This document shows, piece by piece, positions 25,001-33,906 of a DNA stretch of 64,000 nt (the stretch's first letter is position 1; every line of letters starts with the position of its first letter). Source of the DNA: Rhizobium leguminosarum (lineage in GTDB: Bacteria > Pseudomonadota > Alphaproteobacteria > Rhizobiales > Rhizobiaceae); the NCBI RefSeq assembly GCF_004123835.1, contig NZ_MZMU01000018.1, positions 372,001-436,000 of the forward strand, given 5' to 3'. The position numbers and the translations under genes were made by a program. The notes below the pieces were generated by a model. That model was not told where the DNA came from. It ran no database searches and was given only the letters and a program-made list of their open reading frames with translations.

Positions 25001-25879
25001 ATGGAGGTTTCGCGGCGCTCCTTTTTGCAATTCGCGGCGACCTCGCTCATTCCAGCTCCGCTGTTTGCACAGTCGATGGACCTAAGGATCGTCAGCCTCG
25101 ACTATGGTCTTGCGTCCACTCTTTTATCTCTCGGATTGCCTCCGGTCGGGATTTCGGACCTCGCCGATTGGGACAGATGGGTTGTCGAGCCGCCGATGCC
25201 GAAATCCGTCGTCGATATCGGCAGTGCGTTCGAGGTCAATTTTGAAATTCTCGTCACGCTGAAGCCCGACATTATCTTGACCACACCCTACCTGGATGAG
25301 CTGTTGCCCAAGCTGCAGTCGGTGGCGAAAGTCGTTCGGCTGGAAGTCTTTACGCCGGGCATTGGATCTATACTTCCCGCTGCCATCGCGGCGACGCGGA
25401 AATTGGCTGTTGAGCTTGGTCGTGAGAATGAAGCAGAGCAGTTTCTCGCGCGAGCCGACGCCTTTTTTGCGCAATGCCGCAGTCGCCTGGTGGGCAAGAA
25501 CCTGCCGCCGGTCGCCCTTGTGAATTTCATGGATGCCCGCCATGCCCGCATCTATTCGAGTCCCGGACTGTTCCACAATGTGCTCGAGCGCATCGGTGTC
25601 CGGAACGCTTGGACGAGAGAGTCGAATTATTGGGGCTTTGAAACGATCGGGATTGAAGATCTCTCCAAGGTCACCGATCCGGACGCGCGTCTGATCGCCT
25701 TTGACCCCATTCCTCCGGACGTTCTTCCGAAACTCGCTCAGAGCCCGTTGTGGAACAGGCTTTCGTTTGCACGTCCAGGCCATCTGTCGATTCTGCCGCC
25801 AGCCCTGATGTTCGGGATGGTGAACGAGGCCATGCGCTTCGCGGGTCTCTTGACGGATCTTCTGGAAAAGGAAGCTTGA
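25001..25879 (+). CDS. iron-siderophore ABC transporter substrate-binding protein (Tat-exported)
   Basis: 292 residues from ATG at 25001. The start is chosen because it gives a compact twin-arginine signal ('MEVSRRSFLQFAATSLIPA') cleaved near 'LFAQS'. An upstream in-frame ATG at 24977 would overlap the ATPase. The mature part is FhuD/FecB-like: 'IVSLDYGLASTLLSLGLPPVG', 'EILVTLKPDIILTTPYLDELLPKL' by its motif LKPDIILTTP, and a long connecting helix. It delivers a ferric siderophore (hydroxamate type by FhuD resemblance) to the permease. Its stop overlaps the permease start (TGATG). Confidence 0.87.
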   Translation: MEVSRRSFLQFAATSLIPAPLFAQSMDLRIVSLDYGLASTLLSLGLPPVGISDLADWDRWVVEPPMPKSVVDIGSAFEVNFEILVTLKPDIILTTPYLDELLPKLQSVAKVVRLEVFTPGIGSILPAAIAATRKLAVELGRENEAEQFLARADAFFAQCRSRLVGKNLPPVALVNFMDARHARIYSSPGLFHNVLERIGVRNAWTRESNYWGFETIGIEDLSKVTDPDARLIAFDPIPPDVLPKLAQSPLWNRLSFARPGHLSILPPALMFGMVNEAMRFAGLLTDLLEKEA

Positions 25880-27846
25880 TGGTTTCCCGCCGCGACAATA
25901 TCGGGCCAGCAATTGTCTTCCTCCTCCTGATGTGCGGTGGAGGCGTGGCATCGTGGTTTCTTGCCGCTCCTGCGCTGTCAGAAATGGCTCGACCGGATTA
26001 CGATGTCACGCGAATGGTGTTCTACTATTCGACGCTTCCCCGTCTTGCGACGGCGCTGATTGCCGGAGCCGCGCTTGCCTTGTCCGGTGCGCTGTTTCAG
26101 CAAGTTTTGCGAAACCCGCTCGCCGATCCTACCACCCTCGGCGTGTCGGCCGGAGCAAACCTGGCGCTGGTGGTAACATCGCTGTTTCTCCCCGACCTGC
26201 TTGGCGCCGGCCGCGATCTTGTCGCTCTGATCGGCAGTGCGGCCGCTGCTGTGATCGTCGTCAGCCTGGGCGCGCGCCGCGGTTTTTCGCCTTATTCGCT
26301 TGTTCTGTCGGGGCTGGTTCTCAGTCTTTGGTGCGGCGGCCTCGCCGCCATCCTGACCTATTTGAACCAGCGCTATCTCTCGAGCCTGTTCATCTGGGGC
26401 GCCGGCTCGCTGGCACAGCAAAGCTGGGTCATTCCCTTATCGCTTCTTTGGAAGTTGGCTGTCATCGCCATCAGCTGCGCTTTCGTGATGAGACCGCTTT
26501 CGCTGCTCGATCTTGGCGAGAGCAGTTCCACGGCACTCGGCGTCAGATTGGTCCGTCTGCGTTTCATTGTCATCGCCCTTGCCGTCGCGCTTGCTGCATT
26601 TGTCACGAGCGCCGTTGGGGTGATTGGTTTCATCGGACTGGTCGCGCCGACGATTGCACGATTGTCCGGAGCACGGCGTCCCGCGCAACTCATCCTCTGG
26701 TCTCCCCTGATCGGCGCCGGACTGCTGTTCTTCGCCGACTCCATCCTGCAACTCGTCGCCGGCGGACTGGGTGATTTCTTGCCGACGGGGGCGGTGACAG
26801 CCATCTTCGGCTCGCCGCTGCTTCTCGCGCTCCTGCCCCGGCTGAGGATCCGTCATAGATTACAATCGCCGGCGTTCAGACGGCCACGTCGATGGGATGG
26901 AACCCGACCGGTCGTCATCGCGGCCGCCGGCCTGCTCGTCCTGTTGTTGGTCAGCGCTTTTCTCGGACGCGACGTCAATGGCGGCTGGGCTTTTACATCC
27001 GGCGAATTTTCGTACGATGTCCTTGCTATCAGGATGCCTAAAATCCTCGCCGCCCTGACATCGGGCGCCATGCTTGCGGTCGCGGGCTCGATCCTTCAGC
27101 GGCTGACCGGAAACGAAATGGCAAGTCCCGAAGTTCTGGGAATCAGCGCCGGCGCGACCTTCGGTGTTGCAATTGCCCTGTTTGCCGTCGCTCCAGGGTT
27201 TTCCGGGCAATTTGCATTTGCCGTGGCCGGTGCGATCAGCGTTCTTTTTGTCATCTTCGTCAGCTCCCGGCGATCGGCGTTCGCGCCTGAACGAGTCCTG
27301 CTTGCGGGCATTGCCTTAAGCGCGATGGTCGATGCCGTCGTCGGCGTGTTGAGCTCGACGGGAGATCCGAGAGCAGTTCTGCTGATGCGATGGATGAGCG
27401 GGTCCACCTATCTTATCGAGGGTTCGACCGCTGCAATGGAGGTGGCGCTCGGCGCCGTGCTGATTGCCGTCTCCCTCGCCGCTCGCCGCTGGCTTGACAT
27501 CCTTCCTCTTGGGCCGTCGCCTTCGGCGGCGGTCGGTATACCCTTGGCGAAATCGCGATTTGCGCTTTTTGGCCTCGCAGGATTGTTGACGGCTGCCGCG
27601 ACGCTCACGGTTGGCCCATTGTCATTCATCGGCCTCATGGGACCTCACCTTGCGCGCGAGGCGGGATTGGCACGCGCGCTGCCGCAAATGGTTGGTGCCG
27701 CGCTGATCGGAGGGGGGCTCATGGTCGCGGCTGATTTCGTCGGCCGCACGATCGTATCGCCCTACCAGATCCCGGCCGGCCTTGTTTCCGCACTCATCGG
27801 AGCGCCGTTCTTGATGCTGATGATGCGCAAGCGCGGTGTCAGCTGA
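25879..27846 (+). CDS. iron-siderophore ABC transporter fused double permease (FhuB-like)
   Basis: 655 residues, the length of FhuB. It consists of two FecCD permease domains in one chain (about 1-335 and 350-655). Each half carries the family blocks: 'RLATALIAGAALALSGALFQ' with 'NPLADPTTLGVSAGA' in the first, and 'KILAALTSGAMLAVAGSILQ' with 'NEMASPEVLGISAGA' in the second. 'VGVIGFIGLVAPTIAR' and 'LSFIGLMGPHLAR' are the two ATPase-coupling regions. ATG at 25879 overlaps the binding-protein stop. The fusion replaces separate C and D permeases. Confidence 0.9.
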   Translation: MVSRRDNIGPAIVFLLLMCGGGVASWFLAAPALSEMARPDYDVTRMVFYYSTLPRLATALIAGAALALSGALFQQVLRNPLADPTTLGVSAGANLALVVTSLFLPDLLGAGRDLVALIGSAAAAVIVVSLGARRGFSPYSLVLSGLVLSLWCGGLAAILTYLNQRYLSSLFIWGAGSLAQQSWVIPLSLLWKLAVIAISCAFVMRPLSLLDLGESSSTALGVRLVRLRFIVIALAVALAAFVTSAVGVIGFIGLVAPTIARLSGARRPAQLILWSPLIGAGLLFFADSILQLVAGGLGDFLPTGAVTAIFGSPLLLALLPRLRIRHRLQSPAFRRPRRWDGTRPVVIAAAGLLVLLLVSAFLGRDVNGGWAFTSGEFSYDVLAIRMPKILAALTSGAMLAVAGSILQRLTGNEMASPEVLGISAGATFGVAIALFAVAPGFSGQFAFAVAGAISVLFVIFVSSRRSAFAPERVLLAGIALSAMVDAVVGVLSSTGDPRAVLLMRWMSGSTYLIEGSTAAMEVALGAVLIAVSLAARRWLDILPLGPSPSAAVGIPLAKSRFALFGLAGLLTAAATLTVGPLSFIGLMGPHLAREAGLARALPQMVGAALIGGGLMVAADFVGRTIVSPYQIPAGLVSALIGAPFLMLMMRKRGVS

Positions 27847-27917
27847 GGGTTCGCCCATGACGCAGGCAATACGAAAGACGACGCAATCCTGAACCCGATG
27901 TGGCCTTGCGGAAAGTG

Positions 27918-28799
27918 TCACCCGTCGGCCAAACCCTGGAGTGCGAACGCGATGCCTACCGCGCGATTCACGGCCGCCGCAAGAACGGACATGTGGGTCT
28001 CACCGGCATAAAGCTCGAATTCGGAGCGCAATCCGTCGGCAGTGCCGTTTAATCGCTCCGCCATTTCCCGCGCCAGGAGGACGGTCCGCTCCATCTTCCT
28101 CTTCTCCAGACGTGCAGTGGCATCCTCGTTCCGGTACTGGAAGGGTGCCAGCGCATCGCCTTCGTATTCTCCGGCGGACAAATGCAGGAAGGGTGCATTG
28201 CCCGGTGCGTTTTGACGCTGCGCCTCATTATTGAGGATTTCACTGTTTTCCCAATAGATGGTTGGGCTGGCCGCAATCCAATTGGCAAACAGGCCCGGAC
28301 GCTCGAACAGGGCATAGAGAGTAAAGAGGCCGCCGAAGGAATGTCCGAAAAGCGATCGGCGCATCGGATCCAGGATCACCATCTCTGCAATCCGCGGTAT
28401 AAGCTCGTTCTCGATGAAATCCAGCAGCTTACCGGTCCCTCCGATAACGACCGGGGGACCGCCCTCGACGAACGGCGGATAGGATTTGACCGGCGGAGGC
28501 CCCAGGTCCCAGGACCGGCGAAGCGGATCATAGGGCTCGTCGGGCGGGTAACCGATCGCCGCGATCACTCCCCAACCGACATTCGTTCCCGTAGGGTAAG
28601 GTGCCTGCGTAACCAAGCTGGCGACCGCGAAGGGGAAAGTGGCGTTACCGTCGGTCATCACGAGAAGCGGCCATCCTCCCGCCGGCGGTCTCTCCGCCGG
28701 AATGGAAAGGAATATGCGATAGGGCTCGCCGCCCGCAGCAGGAGCCAGATCGAAAAAGCACGTTCCGGGCATCGAATGGACGCTGATGGGATTGGTCAT
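27918..28799 (-). CDS. alpha/beta hydrolase, siderophore esterase-like
   Basis: 293 residues of the esterase D/IroE-Fes type. The nucleophile elbow is 'LFGHSFGGLFTLYAL' (Ser about residue 151), the oxyanion region is 'LLVMTDGNATFPFA', and a late 'GETHMSVL' supplies the His. Such enzymes open ferric siderophores after import to release iron. Convergent with, and 71 bases from, the FhuCDB-like operon, which supports that role. No signal peptide is evident, so cytoplasmic. The start codon lies inside a palindrome. Trilactone versus hydroxamate preference cannot be told. Confidence 0.8.
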   Translation of the reverse strand: MTNPISVHSMPGTCFFDLAPAAGGEPYRIFLSIPAERPPAGGWPLLVMTDGNATFPFAVASLVTQAPYPTGTNVGWGVIAAIGYPPDEPYDPLRRSWDLGPPPVKSYPPFVEGGPPVVIGGTGKLLDFIENELIPRIAEMVILDPMRRSLFGHSFGGLFTLYALFERPGLFANWIAASPTIYWENSEILNNEAQRQNAPGNAPFLHLSAGEYEGDALAPFQYRNEDATARLEKRKMERTVLLAREMAERLNGTADGLRSEFELYAGETHMSVLAAAVNRAVGIAFALQGLADG

Positions 28800-28816
28800 G
28801 AGAAAATTTTCTGATG
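28797..28816. promoter_or_regulatory. palindrome over the esterase start codon
   Basis: The 12-base core AGAAAATTTTCT (28801-28812) is a perfect palindrome. With the flanks it extends to CATnAGAAAATTTTCTnATG, whose left end is the esterase start codon. A dimeric repressor bound there would block translation-start-proximal transcription. No regulator can be named. Confidence 0.45.
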
Positions 28817-29519
28817 GTTGGGAGGATAGGGGAAGGGAAATTGATGTCGGCGGTTCACCGGCAGGTTTCGAAGCTTTCCAAGGTCGGTGTAACTATTTGC
28901 TGATATCCTGGCTTCCACGAAAGCGCATCATGGCAATCACGGTTCGAACGGTTACAGAGGCTGATCTAACCTCGTTCCGGCATGATTTGAAGACCCGGAG
29001 CTATCGACCCGCATTTCGATCCCACAGATTAATTCACACGGGCCTCAATTCAATTATCTCCGAACACCGCTTAGCCGACGTGGACGGAGACGGGAACTAC
29101 CGGCTGCGAACCGCTACGGGCGTCACAGGTTGGGTATCGACATACATAGGCCTTGCCGTTGGTTTTCTCCTCCGCTTGCCTGTCCCGGCTGCTGATCCGT
29201 TTAGAACAGCGCTTGTTCCGATTGCTTGCGCCGACGTGAACCCGTCAGAGGCCGGGCATGCGGGCATCAATGATCGTGGTACTCGAGAGCGTAACCTGCG
29301 CCATACACGATTTTGTCGGAGCGGAGGGAACCGCAGCGGAGGCAAAATTGGAGGGGCCGCGCGACCTTGAGGCGGCACGGTCCTCACGGCAGACTTGATG
29401 GTCTGAGCAGACAATCCACGTTTCGTTTGGCACCAGAAAACAGGCGGCGGGCAAGCCGGCCGCCTCAGATGTGTTACCGCGAAAGCCGGCCCCGATCGCT
29501 CAGAGCCGGCCCCCATCAT
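28817..29519. other. intergenic region at the left edge of the accessory block
   Basis: About 700 bases without a convincing gene. An open frame from ATG 28930 (about 147 codons, plus strand) reads partly like a small domain ('GDGNYRLRTATGVTGWVSTY' resembles an SH3b strand pattern). It decays into low-complexity Arg/Gly sequence and has no ribosome site, so it is not called. No tRNA or attachment site was seen. Confidence 0.4.
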
Positions 29520-29843
29520 TCAGTTCGGGTTGTTCCAGAGGATGACCTTGCGGTTCGGCTCGCCGCCGGGGGCTTGTGCGAGGTTGCCGAAAATCACGCC
29601 GATCTCCGGAGCCTCCAGCTTCACCGAAAGGTATTCCTCGCCAGTCTGGCGGGCGATGCGGTTCCAACCCGCGCCGATCTCGAAGCCGGTCTTGCGATGG
29701 ATGATGCGGTAGTCGGGCGCTTCCTCGCTCGCCTTGTGGGCGTTCGGGACGATGGCGATCGGGGCATTGACCCGGATGGTGGCGAAGATGCCTTCGAGGC
29801 TGCCGTCGGTCTTCTGCGTCAGGGTTGCGATCGTGGTGGCCAT
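29520..29843 (-). CDS. DUF736 family protein
   Basis: 107 residues with the complete DUF736 pattern: 'ATLTQKTDGSLEGIFATIRV', 'NAHKASEEAPDYRII', 'EIGAGWNRIARQTGEEYLSV', ending 'KVILWNN'. A strong ribosome site (AAGGAGA) precedes ATG at 29843. The family is almost confined to plasmids, symbiosis islands and ICEs of Rhizobiales and relatives; its molecular function is unknown. It marks the start of a plasmid-type gene block. Confidence 0.9.
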   Translation of the reverse strand: MATTIATLTQKTDGSLEGIFATIRVNAPIAIVPNAHKASEEAPDYRIIHRKTGFEIGAGWNRIARQTGEEYLSVKLEAPEIGVIFGNLAQAPGGEPNRKVILWNNPN

Positions 29844-30471
29844 GGTATTGTCTCCTTCGGTTGCTCGGGACCATTCCCGATGGCGCCCGAGGAAGGGGCC
29901 GAGCCGCAGGCGTCACCGCAGCGCAGCGCAGGGGAACCCCTTGCGGGTTGACGCTGATGGCGGCCGGTCCCTTAGAAAGGCGACATGCAGAACGGAAATG
30001 GTCTCGTGCGACCGAAGGGCGGGACAAACCATCATGGCAGCCCGATCCGGCGCTGCGCGAGAGGGCCAAGCTCTTGGAATGCCTCACCGCCATTCTGCGC
30101 AAAGCCCTCGCCGCTCCTGACCGCCGCAAACGAGAAGGCGCCCGCCCGCTGCCCATCATACGTTGCCGCTCGGCGGGACCGACACGGTGATCGCATCGGC
30201 GCGGCAGGTCGTGCGGCAATGCCGGATGGAGTTGTTCACTCCGAGATCGAATACGTGATCCTTGGCTACACACTCGGCAGGGCCGGTTGACGGATCCGAC
30301 AGTATTCCGCCGGACACCCAACCCTCGGCGCCCAGGCCACCTCGACCGATCGGGACCGGCTTCATCGAGGATTCTTTGCAGTGCCCATGACGCGCCAACA
30401 CATCACAAAACGGAATCCATCTGCCGCAAAGGATTCAAAACTCTCGTTGGACAGGGCCGGTCCCCGCAGAA
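29844..30471. other. non-coding stretch between DUF736 and WGR genes
   Basis: About 630 GC-rich bases. Several long open frames exist on both strands, but none shows protein-like composition; they look like GC-driven spurious frames. A small hairpin (AACCC/GGGTT around 29935-29950) lies upstream of the DUF736 gene. Nothing else seen. Confidence 0.4.
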
Positions 30472-30492
30472 ATGATTCCCGACATGAGCCGA

Positions 30493-30753
30493 ATGTCGTT
30501 CCACCTGCATTTCCAGCGAATTGATGCCAGCCGGAATATGGCGCGCTATTACATGCTTGGGATCCAGCCGACCTTGTTTGGCGAAACCGCGGTCGTGCGT
30601 AACTGGGGACGGATCGGCAGGCGTGGCGGCGAGAGGACTGACGTGTTCGGGACCGAACAGGAAGCCGTGGCGCATTTTCTCGATCTTGCACGCCGGAAAC
30701 ATCGGAAGGGCTATAGACCGACCGAAGCTACGATGCCGGCGGTGAAGACATGA
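30493..30753 (+). CDS. WGR-domain protein
   Basis: 86 residues from ATG at 30493 (an in-frame ATG at 30472 is possible). It is almost entirely one WGR domain: 'ARYYMLGIQPTLFGETAVVR', the signature 'NWGRIGRRGGERTD', and a helix 'EQEAVAHFLDLARRKHRKGY'. WGR domains bind DNA or nucleic-acid ends in eukaryotic PARPs. Short stand-alone versions are common on rhizobial plasmids, with unknown roles. It is followed at once by the first copy of a ~100-bp repeat. Confidence 0.85.
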   Translation: MSFHLHFQRIDASRNMARYYMLGIQPTLFGETAVVRNWGRIGRRGGERTDVFGTEQEAVAHFLDLARRKHRKGYRPTEATMPAVKT

Positions 30754-30756
30754 TCG

Positions 30757-30860
30757 TTCGCCAGAACAGCTTGGTCATCGCCCCGCAAGGGATCGTCACG
30801 CCTTCAGGCGCGAAGACTGCACCGCGGGCTTCGTGGAGCCGGCGCACCGGCGAAATAGAG
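30757..30860. repeat. direct repeat, copy A
   Basis: About 100 bases that recur at 31394-31497 with roughly 80 percent identity by eye. The shared core runs 'CGCAAGGGATCG.TCACGC...' through 'GAAGACTGC.CCGCGGGCTTCG' to 'CGCCGGCGAA'. The two copies flank an orphan antitoxin gene. Confidence 0.65.
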
Positions 30861-30959
30861 CCCGGTCCGGCGAACACGCCGGATGTGCTTCCATTCTGCT
30901 TGGGCTTGGGGCGAGTACCGCAAATCTACTGCCCAGATGCTACTTGCGAATTTGAAGCT

Positions 30960-31217
30960 TCACCTTCCGTCTTCCAGCGCTTTCAGGACGACTGCGGGCT
31001 GGCTGTCGAAATCGTCAGAAACTTTGATCCTGCCGCGCAAAGCGCCGGGCTTGCGCACGATGACGGCGGCCGACGGAGGGCCGATTTCGGCAATGATTTT
31101 GTGATGAGACGTCAGAACGAACCTCTGCCCGTCCTGAACCTGCTTCAGGAAGGATGTAAGATTGCCGCGAAACTCCCGCACGCCCACCCGGCGGGGAGAT
31201 GGTCGAGGTTCAGACAT
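30960..31217 (-). CDS. Phd/YefM-type antitoxin, no partner toxin seen
   Basis: 85 residues with the Phd fold: 'VGVREFRGNLTSFLKQVQDG', then 'RFVLTSHHKIIAEIGPPS'. GGAG seven bases before ATG at 31217 supports the start. Antitoxins of this type repress their operon and neutralise a toxin (PIN, RelE or Doc). Downstream on the same strand only repeat copy A and the convergent WGR gene follow, with no toxin-like frame, so the toxin gene appears lost. The C-terminal ~35 residues, which normally bind the toxin, are retained. Confidence 0.75.
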   Translation of the reverse strand: MSEPRPSPRRVGVREFRGNLTSFLKQVQDGQRFVLTSHHKIIAEIGPPSAAVIVRKPGALRGRIKVSDDFDSQPAVVLKALEDGR

Positions 31218-31393
31218 TCAAAGGCTCCATGTTCGGCGCAATTGTGTACACAAATTCGTCGAAATGCCAGCTTTCTGTTTCCTCCGGGTAGGATGAATTC
31301 GCCGACCGGACGCTGCGATATTCCGGTTGATCCGATATGACCGCTCGACACGGAATGTCACTCGCGAAAACAGCCGCGCCCTTCCACGCAAAC

Positions 31394-31497
31394 GGTCGGA
31401 ACAGCGCGGCAGTCGCCGCGCAAGGGATCGGTCACGCTTCCAGGCGCGAAGACTGCTCCGCGGGCTTCGTGGAGCTGGCTCGCCGGCGAATACGTCG
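31394..31497. repeat. direct repeat, copy B
   Basis: Second copy of the repeat at 30757-30860, located just upstream of the Xre-RES operon. The 356-base gap 31218-31573 holds this repeat and no gene. Confidence 0.65.
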
Positions 31498-31573
31498 AAT
31501 GCGCCACTCGATCCTTGAAGTTGATCGCGACGCATGACATATAGTGAACGACAGATGACGCAGGAGAAAGATC

Positions 31574-32059
31574 ATGGCCGTCGCAACAAAAGCACCTTCT
31601 TCAGCAGCAGTCGGGGGTGAACTGCAAAAAATCGAAGCATTGCTCGGCGGCTCGCGCATTCTGTCGCGTCGACTGACCAATGCTCTCGACGCCCATGAGC
31701 TTCTTCTGCACGGCCTGCCTGCTTCCGCGTTGGATCATCTTGTCGGCACGCTCGTCGTTATCGGCAAGAATGAGTCCCTCGAAAAGGCCGTGGGCATGAG
31801 CTTGCGCACCTGGCAGCGGCGGAAGGACACGCCTTCCAAGCCGCTCAGCCAGGAACAGAGCGGCCGCGCGTGGAAATTCGCCGAGATCCTCGCAAAGGCA
31901 ACGGATATCTTCGGATCGCAGGCAGAAGCCGAACAATGGCTGGAGCGTCCTGCGATCGGGCTTGACCAGCGCCGCCCGATCGATCTTCTGGGGACGCCCG
32001 CCGGCGTCGAGCTTGTCGAGGATCATCTCGACCGCCTGGAATACGGCGTCTATGCATGA
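31574..32059 (+). CDS. Xre/MbcA/ParS-type antitoxin of a RES module
   Basis: 161 residues. The N-terminal part is helical and Xre-like ('EKAVGMSLRTWQRRKDTPSK'), and the C-terminal DUF2384 toxin-binding domain follows: 'AWKFAEILAKATDIFGSQAE', 'AEQWLERPAIGLDQRRPIDL', 'VEDHLDRLEYGVYA'. AGGAG eight bases before the ATG. It blocks the RES toxin active site and represses the operon. It overlaps the toxin gene by 4 bases (ATGA), the standard coupling for this family. Confidence 0.9.
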   Translation: MAVATKAPSSAAVGGELQKIEALLGGSRILSRRLTNALDAHELLLHGLPASALDHLVGTLVVIGKNESLEKAVGMSLRTWQRRKDTPSKPLSQEQSGRAWKFAEILAKATDIFGSQAEAEQWLERPAIGLDQRRPIDLLGTPAGVELVEDHLDRLEYGVYA

Positions 32060-32562
32060 CCCTTTTGCCAATCGCGCTCGGCGGGACCGAGTTGGTCGCG
32101 TGGCGGCTCGATCAGGCTGTTCATGCGCCGACATGGGATAGCGGGGAAGGCGCCTATCGGGTTGGCGGCCGTTGGAACAGCAAGGGGGTTCGTGCGGTCT
32201 ACTGCTCGCTCGATCCCGCGACGGCGATCCTTGAAGTTGCAGTCCACAAGGGGTTCCGGGCGCTCGATACCGTGGCGCATATGATGACGGCAGCTGTCAT
32301 TGCCGATACTGGCGATGTCCATGTTGTCGATCCGGGAAGCGTGCCCAATCCCAACTGGCTGCGCCCCGGCATTCCGGGCGCGGGACAACAAGCCTTCGGA
32401 GATGATCTGCTGCGACGTCACCGGTTCATCGCAATTCCGAGCGCGGTCTCGCCGCATAGCTGGAACCTAATTTTTCTGGCTAGAAGCGCGACGGGCGCCT
32501 ATGCGCTGAAGTTCCAGGAGGCGTTTGCCCTCGATACGCGGTTGCACCCACCAACGACATGA
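32056..32562 (+). CDS. RES-domain NAD+ phosphorylase toxin
   Basis: 168 residues forming a complete RES domain. Arg, Glu and Ser residues that line the NAD-binding pocket in family members are all present: 'VAWRLDQAVHAP', 'YRVGGRWNSKGVRAVYCS', 'PATAILEVAVH' and 'PSAVSPHSWNLIFL'. RES toxins degrade NAD+ in the cytoplasm and stop growth when the antitoxin is lost, which stabilises plasmids or islands and may act in phage defence. The module looks intact. Confidence 0.9.
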   Translation: MTLLPIALGGTELVAWRLDQAVHAPTWDSGEGAYRVGGRWNSKGVRAVYCSLDPATAILEVAVHKGFRALDTVAHMMTAAVIADTGDVHVVDPGSVPNPNWLRPGIPGAGQQAFGDDLLRRHRFIAIPSAVSPHSWNLIFLARSATGAYALKFQEAFALDTRLHPPTT

Positions 32563-32642
32563 ACGAACCCGGATTGCGTCGCCGTAACCTGCGACGCGAT
32601 CTCATTGCCATCGGGCTTTTCCCCGCACGGAGAAAACGGCGC

Positions 32643-33584
32643 TCACGCGCCGTCCTCCGCCGCCTGCCAAACCGGGATGCCGAGTCGGCGTGCCTTATCG
32701 GCGAGATTACCTGTGATGCCGGAGCCGGGAAACACGATGACGCCGGTCGGCATGACCGAGAGCATCTCGTCGTTGCGGCGGAAGGGAGCGGCCTTGGCGT
32801 GCTTCGTCCAGTTCGGCTTGAAGGTGATCTGCGTCACCTTACGGGCCTCGGCCCAGCAAGCGGCGACGCGCTCGGCGCCTTTCGGCGAGCCGCCGTGGAG
32901 CAGGATCATATCTGGATGCTTCAGGTGTGCCTGGTCGAGCTTCGCCCAGATGAGTTGGTGATCGTTGTAGTCCATGCCGCCGGAGAAGGCGATCTTGGTC
33001 CCTGCCGGGATTAGCACCTCGGTCTCGGCGCGGCGGCGGGCGGAAAGGAAGTCTCTGGAGTCAATCATCGCTGCGGTCATGTTGGCATGGCTGACCTTGG
33101 AGCCGCTGCGCGGCCGCCAGGCCGATCCGATCTGCGCCTCGAAAAGGTCGGCCGCATAGTCGCGCATGAACTCGAAGGCGTTGCGGCGTTCTAGAAAAGT
33201 GGTGCCTTCGGCGATCAGCCGCTCAAGCTCGACGCTCTTGACCTCCGAGCCGTCCTGCTCTCGCTGTCCGGTACGTTGCGCATCCTCGTTCCGCTGAAGC
33301 TCGCGCTGGATGCGCTCGCCGGCCCGGTGGAAGAGGTTGACCGTCGACCAGAGCAGGTCTTCGAGATCGGGCTCCAGCCGCGTATCGCCGAGCATCTCGA
33401 ACAGGGCGTCGAAGATCGCGGTCAGCGCCGACTGAACGACCGGCTCCTCCGGGAGCGGCCGCGGATCTGGCTCGTCCTGGAAAGGGCGATGGCCGTAGAT
33501 CTGCATTTCGTAGATGAAGCGGTCGGTCGGGGACGAGGCGTGATGGGGCTCGAAGGCGTCGTTGATGGGAAGGGGCAAGCTCAT
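32643..33584 (-). CDS. DUF2493 (SLOG-fold) plasmid protein
   Basis: 313 residues from ATG at 33584 (GGAGA before it). The C-terminal DUF2493/YspA-type SLOG domain starts 'TKIAFSGGMDYNDHQLIW' and has 'MILLHGGSPKGAERVAACWA' and 'APFRRNDEMLSV'. SLOG domains bind nucleotide-derived ligands. The N-terminal ~190 residues are helical and belong to the longer rhizobial plasmid version. It occurs together with DUF736 and Toprim genes on many rhizobial plasmids, and function is unknown. The 322-base gap to the next gene on the left of that block shows nothing recognisable. Confidence 0.85.
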   Translation of the reverse strand: MSLPLPINDAFEPHHASSPTDRFIYEMQIYGHRPFQDEPDPRPLPEEPVVQSALTAIFDALFEMLGDTRLEPDLEDLLWSTVNLFHRAGERIQRELQRNEDAQRTGQREQDGSEVKSVELERLIAEGTTFLERRNAFEFMRDYAADLFEAQIGSAWRPRSGSKVSHANMTAAMIDSRDFLSARRRAETEVLIPAGTKIAFSGGMDYNDHQLIWAKLDQAHLKHPDMILLHGGSPKGAERVAACWAEARKVTQITFKPNWTKHAKAAPFRRNDEMLSVMPTGVIVFPGSGITGNLADKARRLGIPVWQAAEDGA

Positions 33585-33906
33585 GATGGTCTCCGTCGGT
33601 TGGGCCGCGCCTCTCGCGGCCTGACGGCGAACCTGTTCACGCGGAGACGGGCCGGAACCGCGGCACGAAGTGCTGCGGCCCAGCGTAGCGCCGGGCGGGG
33701 ACAAGAAGGTTTCTTGACCCGCGAGGAGCGCCGGCTCCGCCGGCGCGGGGAAGAAACCTGACTGACCCGCTGAAGGCCCGGCCGCCGCGTGGTAAGGGTC
33801 GCCTCTCCGCAGGCCCGCGGGCGCGCGCCCACCTGGAGGAAGTGCCTCATGGAACGACCTTGCCAGTTGTGACGAACGCCACCACTGCCCACTGTCTCTG
33901 CCAGCC
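33585..33906. other. intergenic region, nothing recognised
   Basis: 322 very GC-rich bases between the DUF2493 and Toprim genes, both on the minus strand. Open frames here have no protein character. Confidence 0.4.

Noticed and set aside
28930..29370. Open frame that begins like a small SH3b-type protein
   Set aside because: Degenerates into low-complexity sequence and lacks a ribosome site; kept only as a comment in the gap entry.
29734..30290. Several overlapping plus-strand frames between DUF736 and WGR genes
   Set aside because: Pure GC-bias frames of Arg/Pro/Gly composition.
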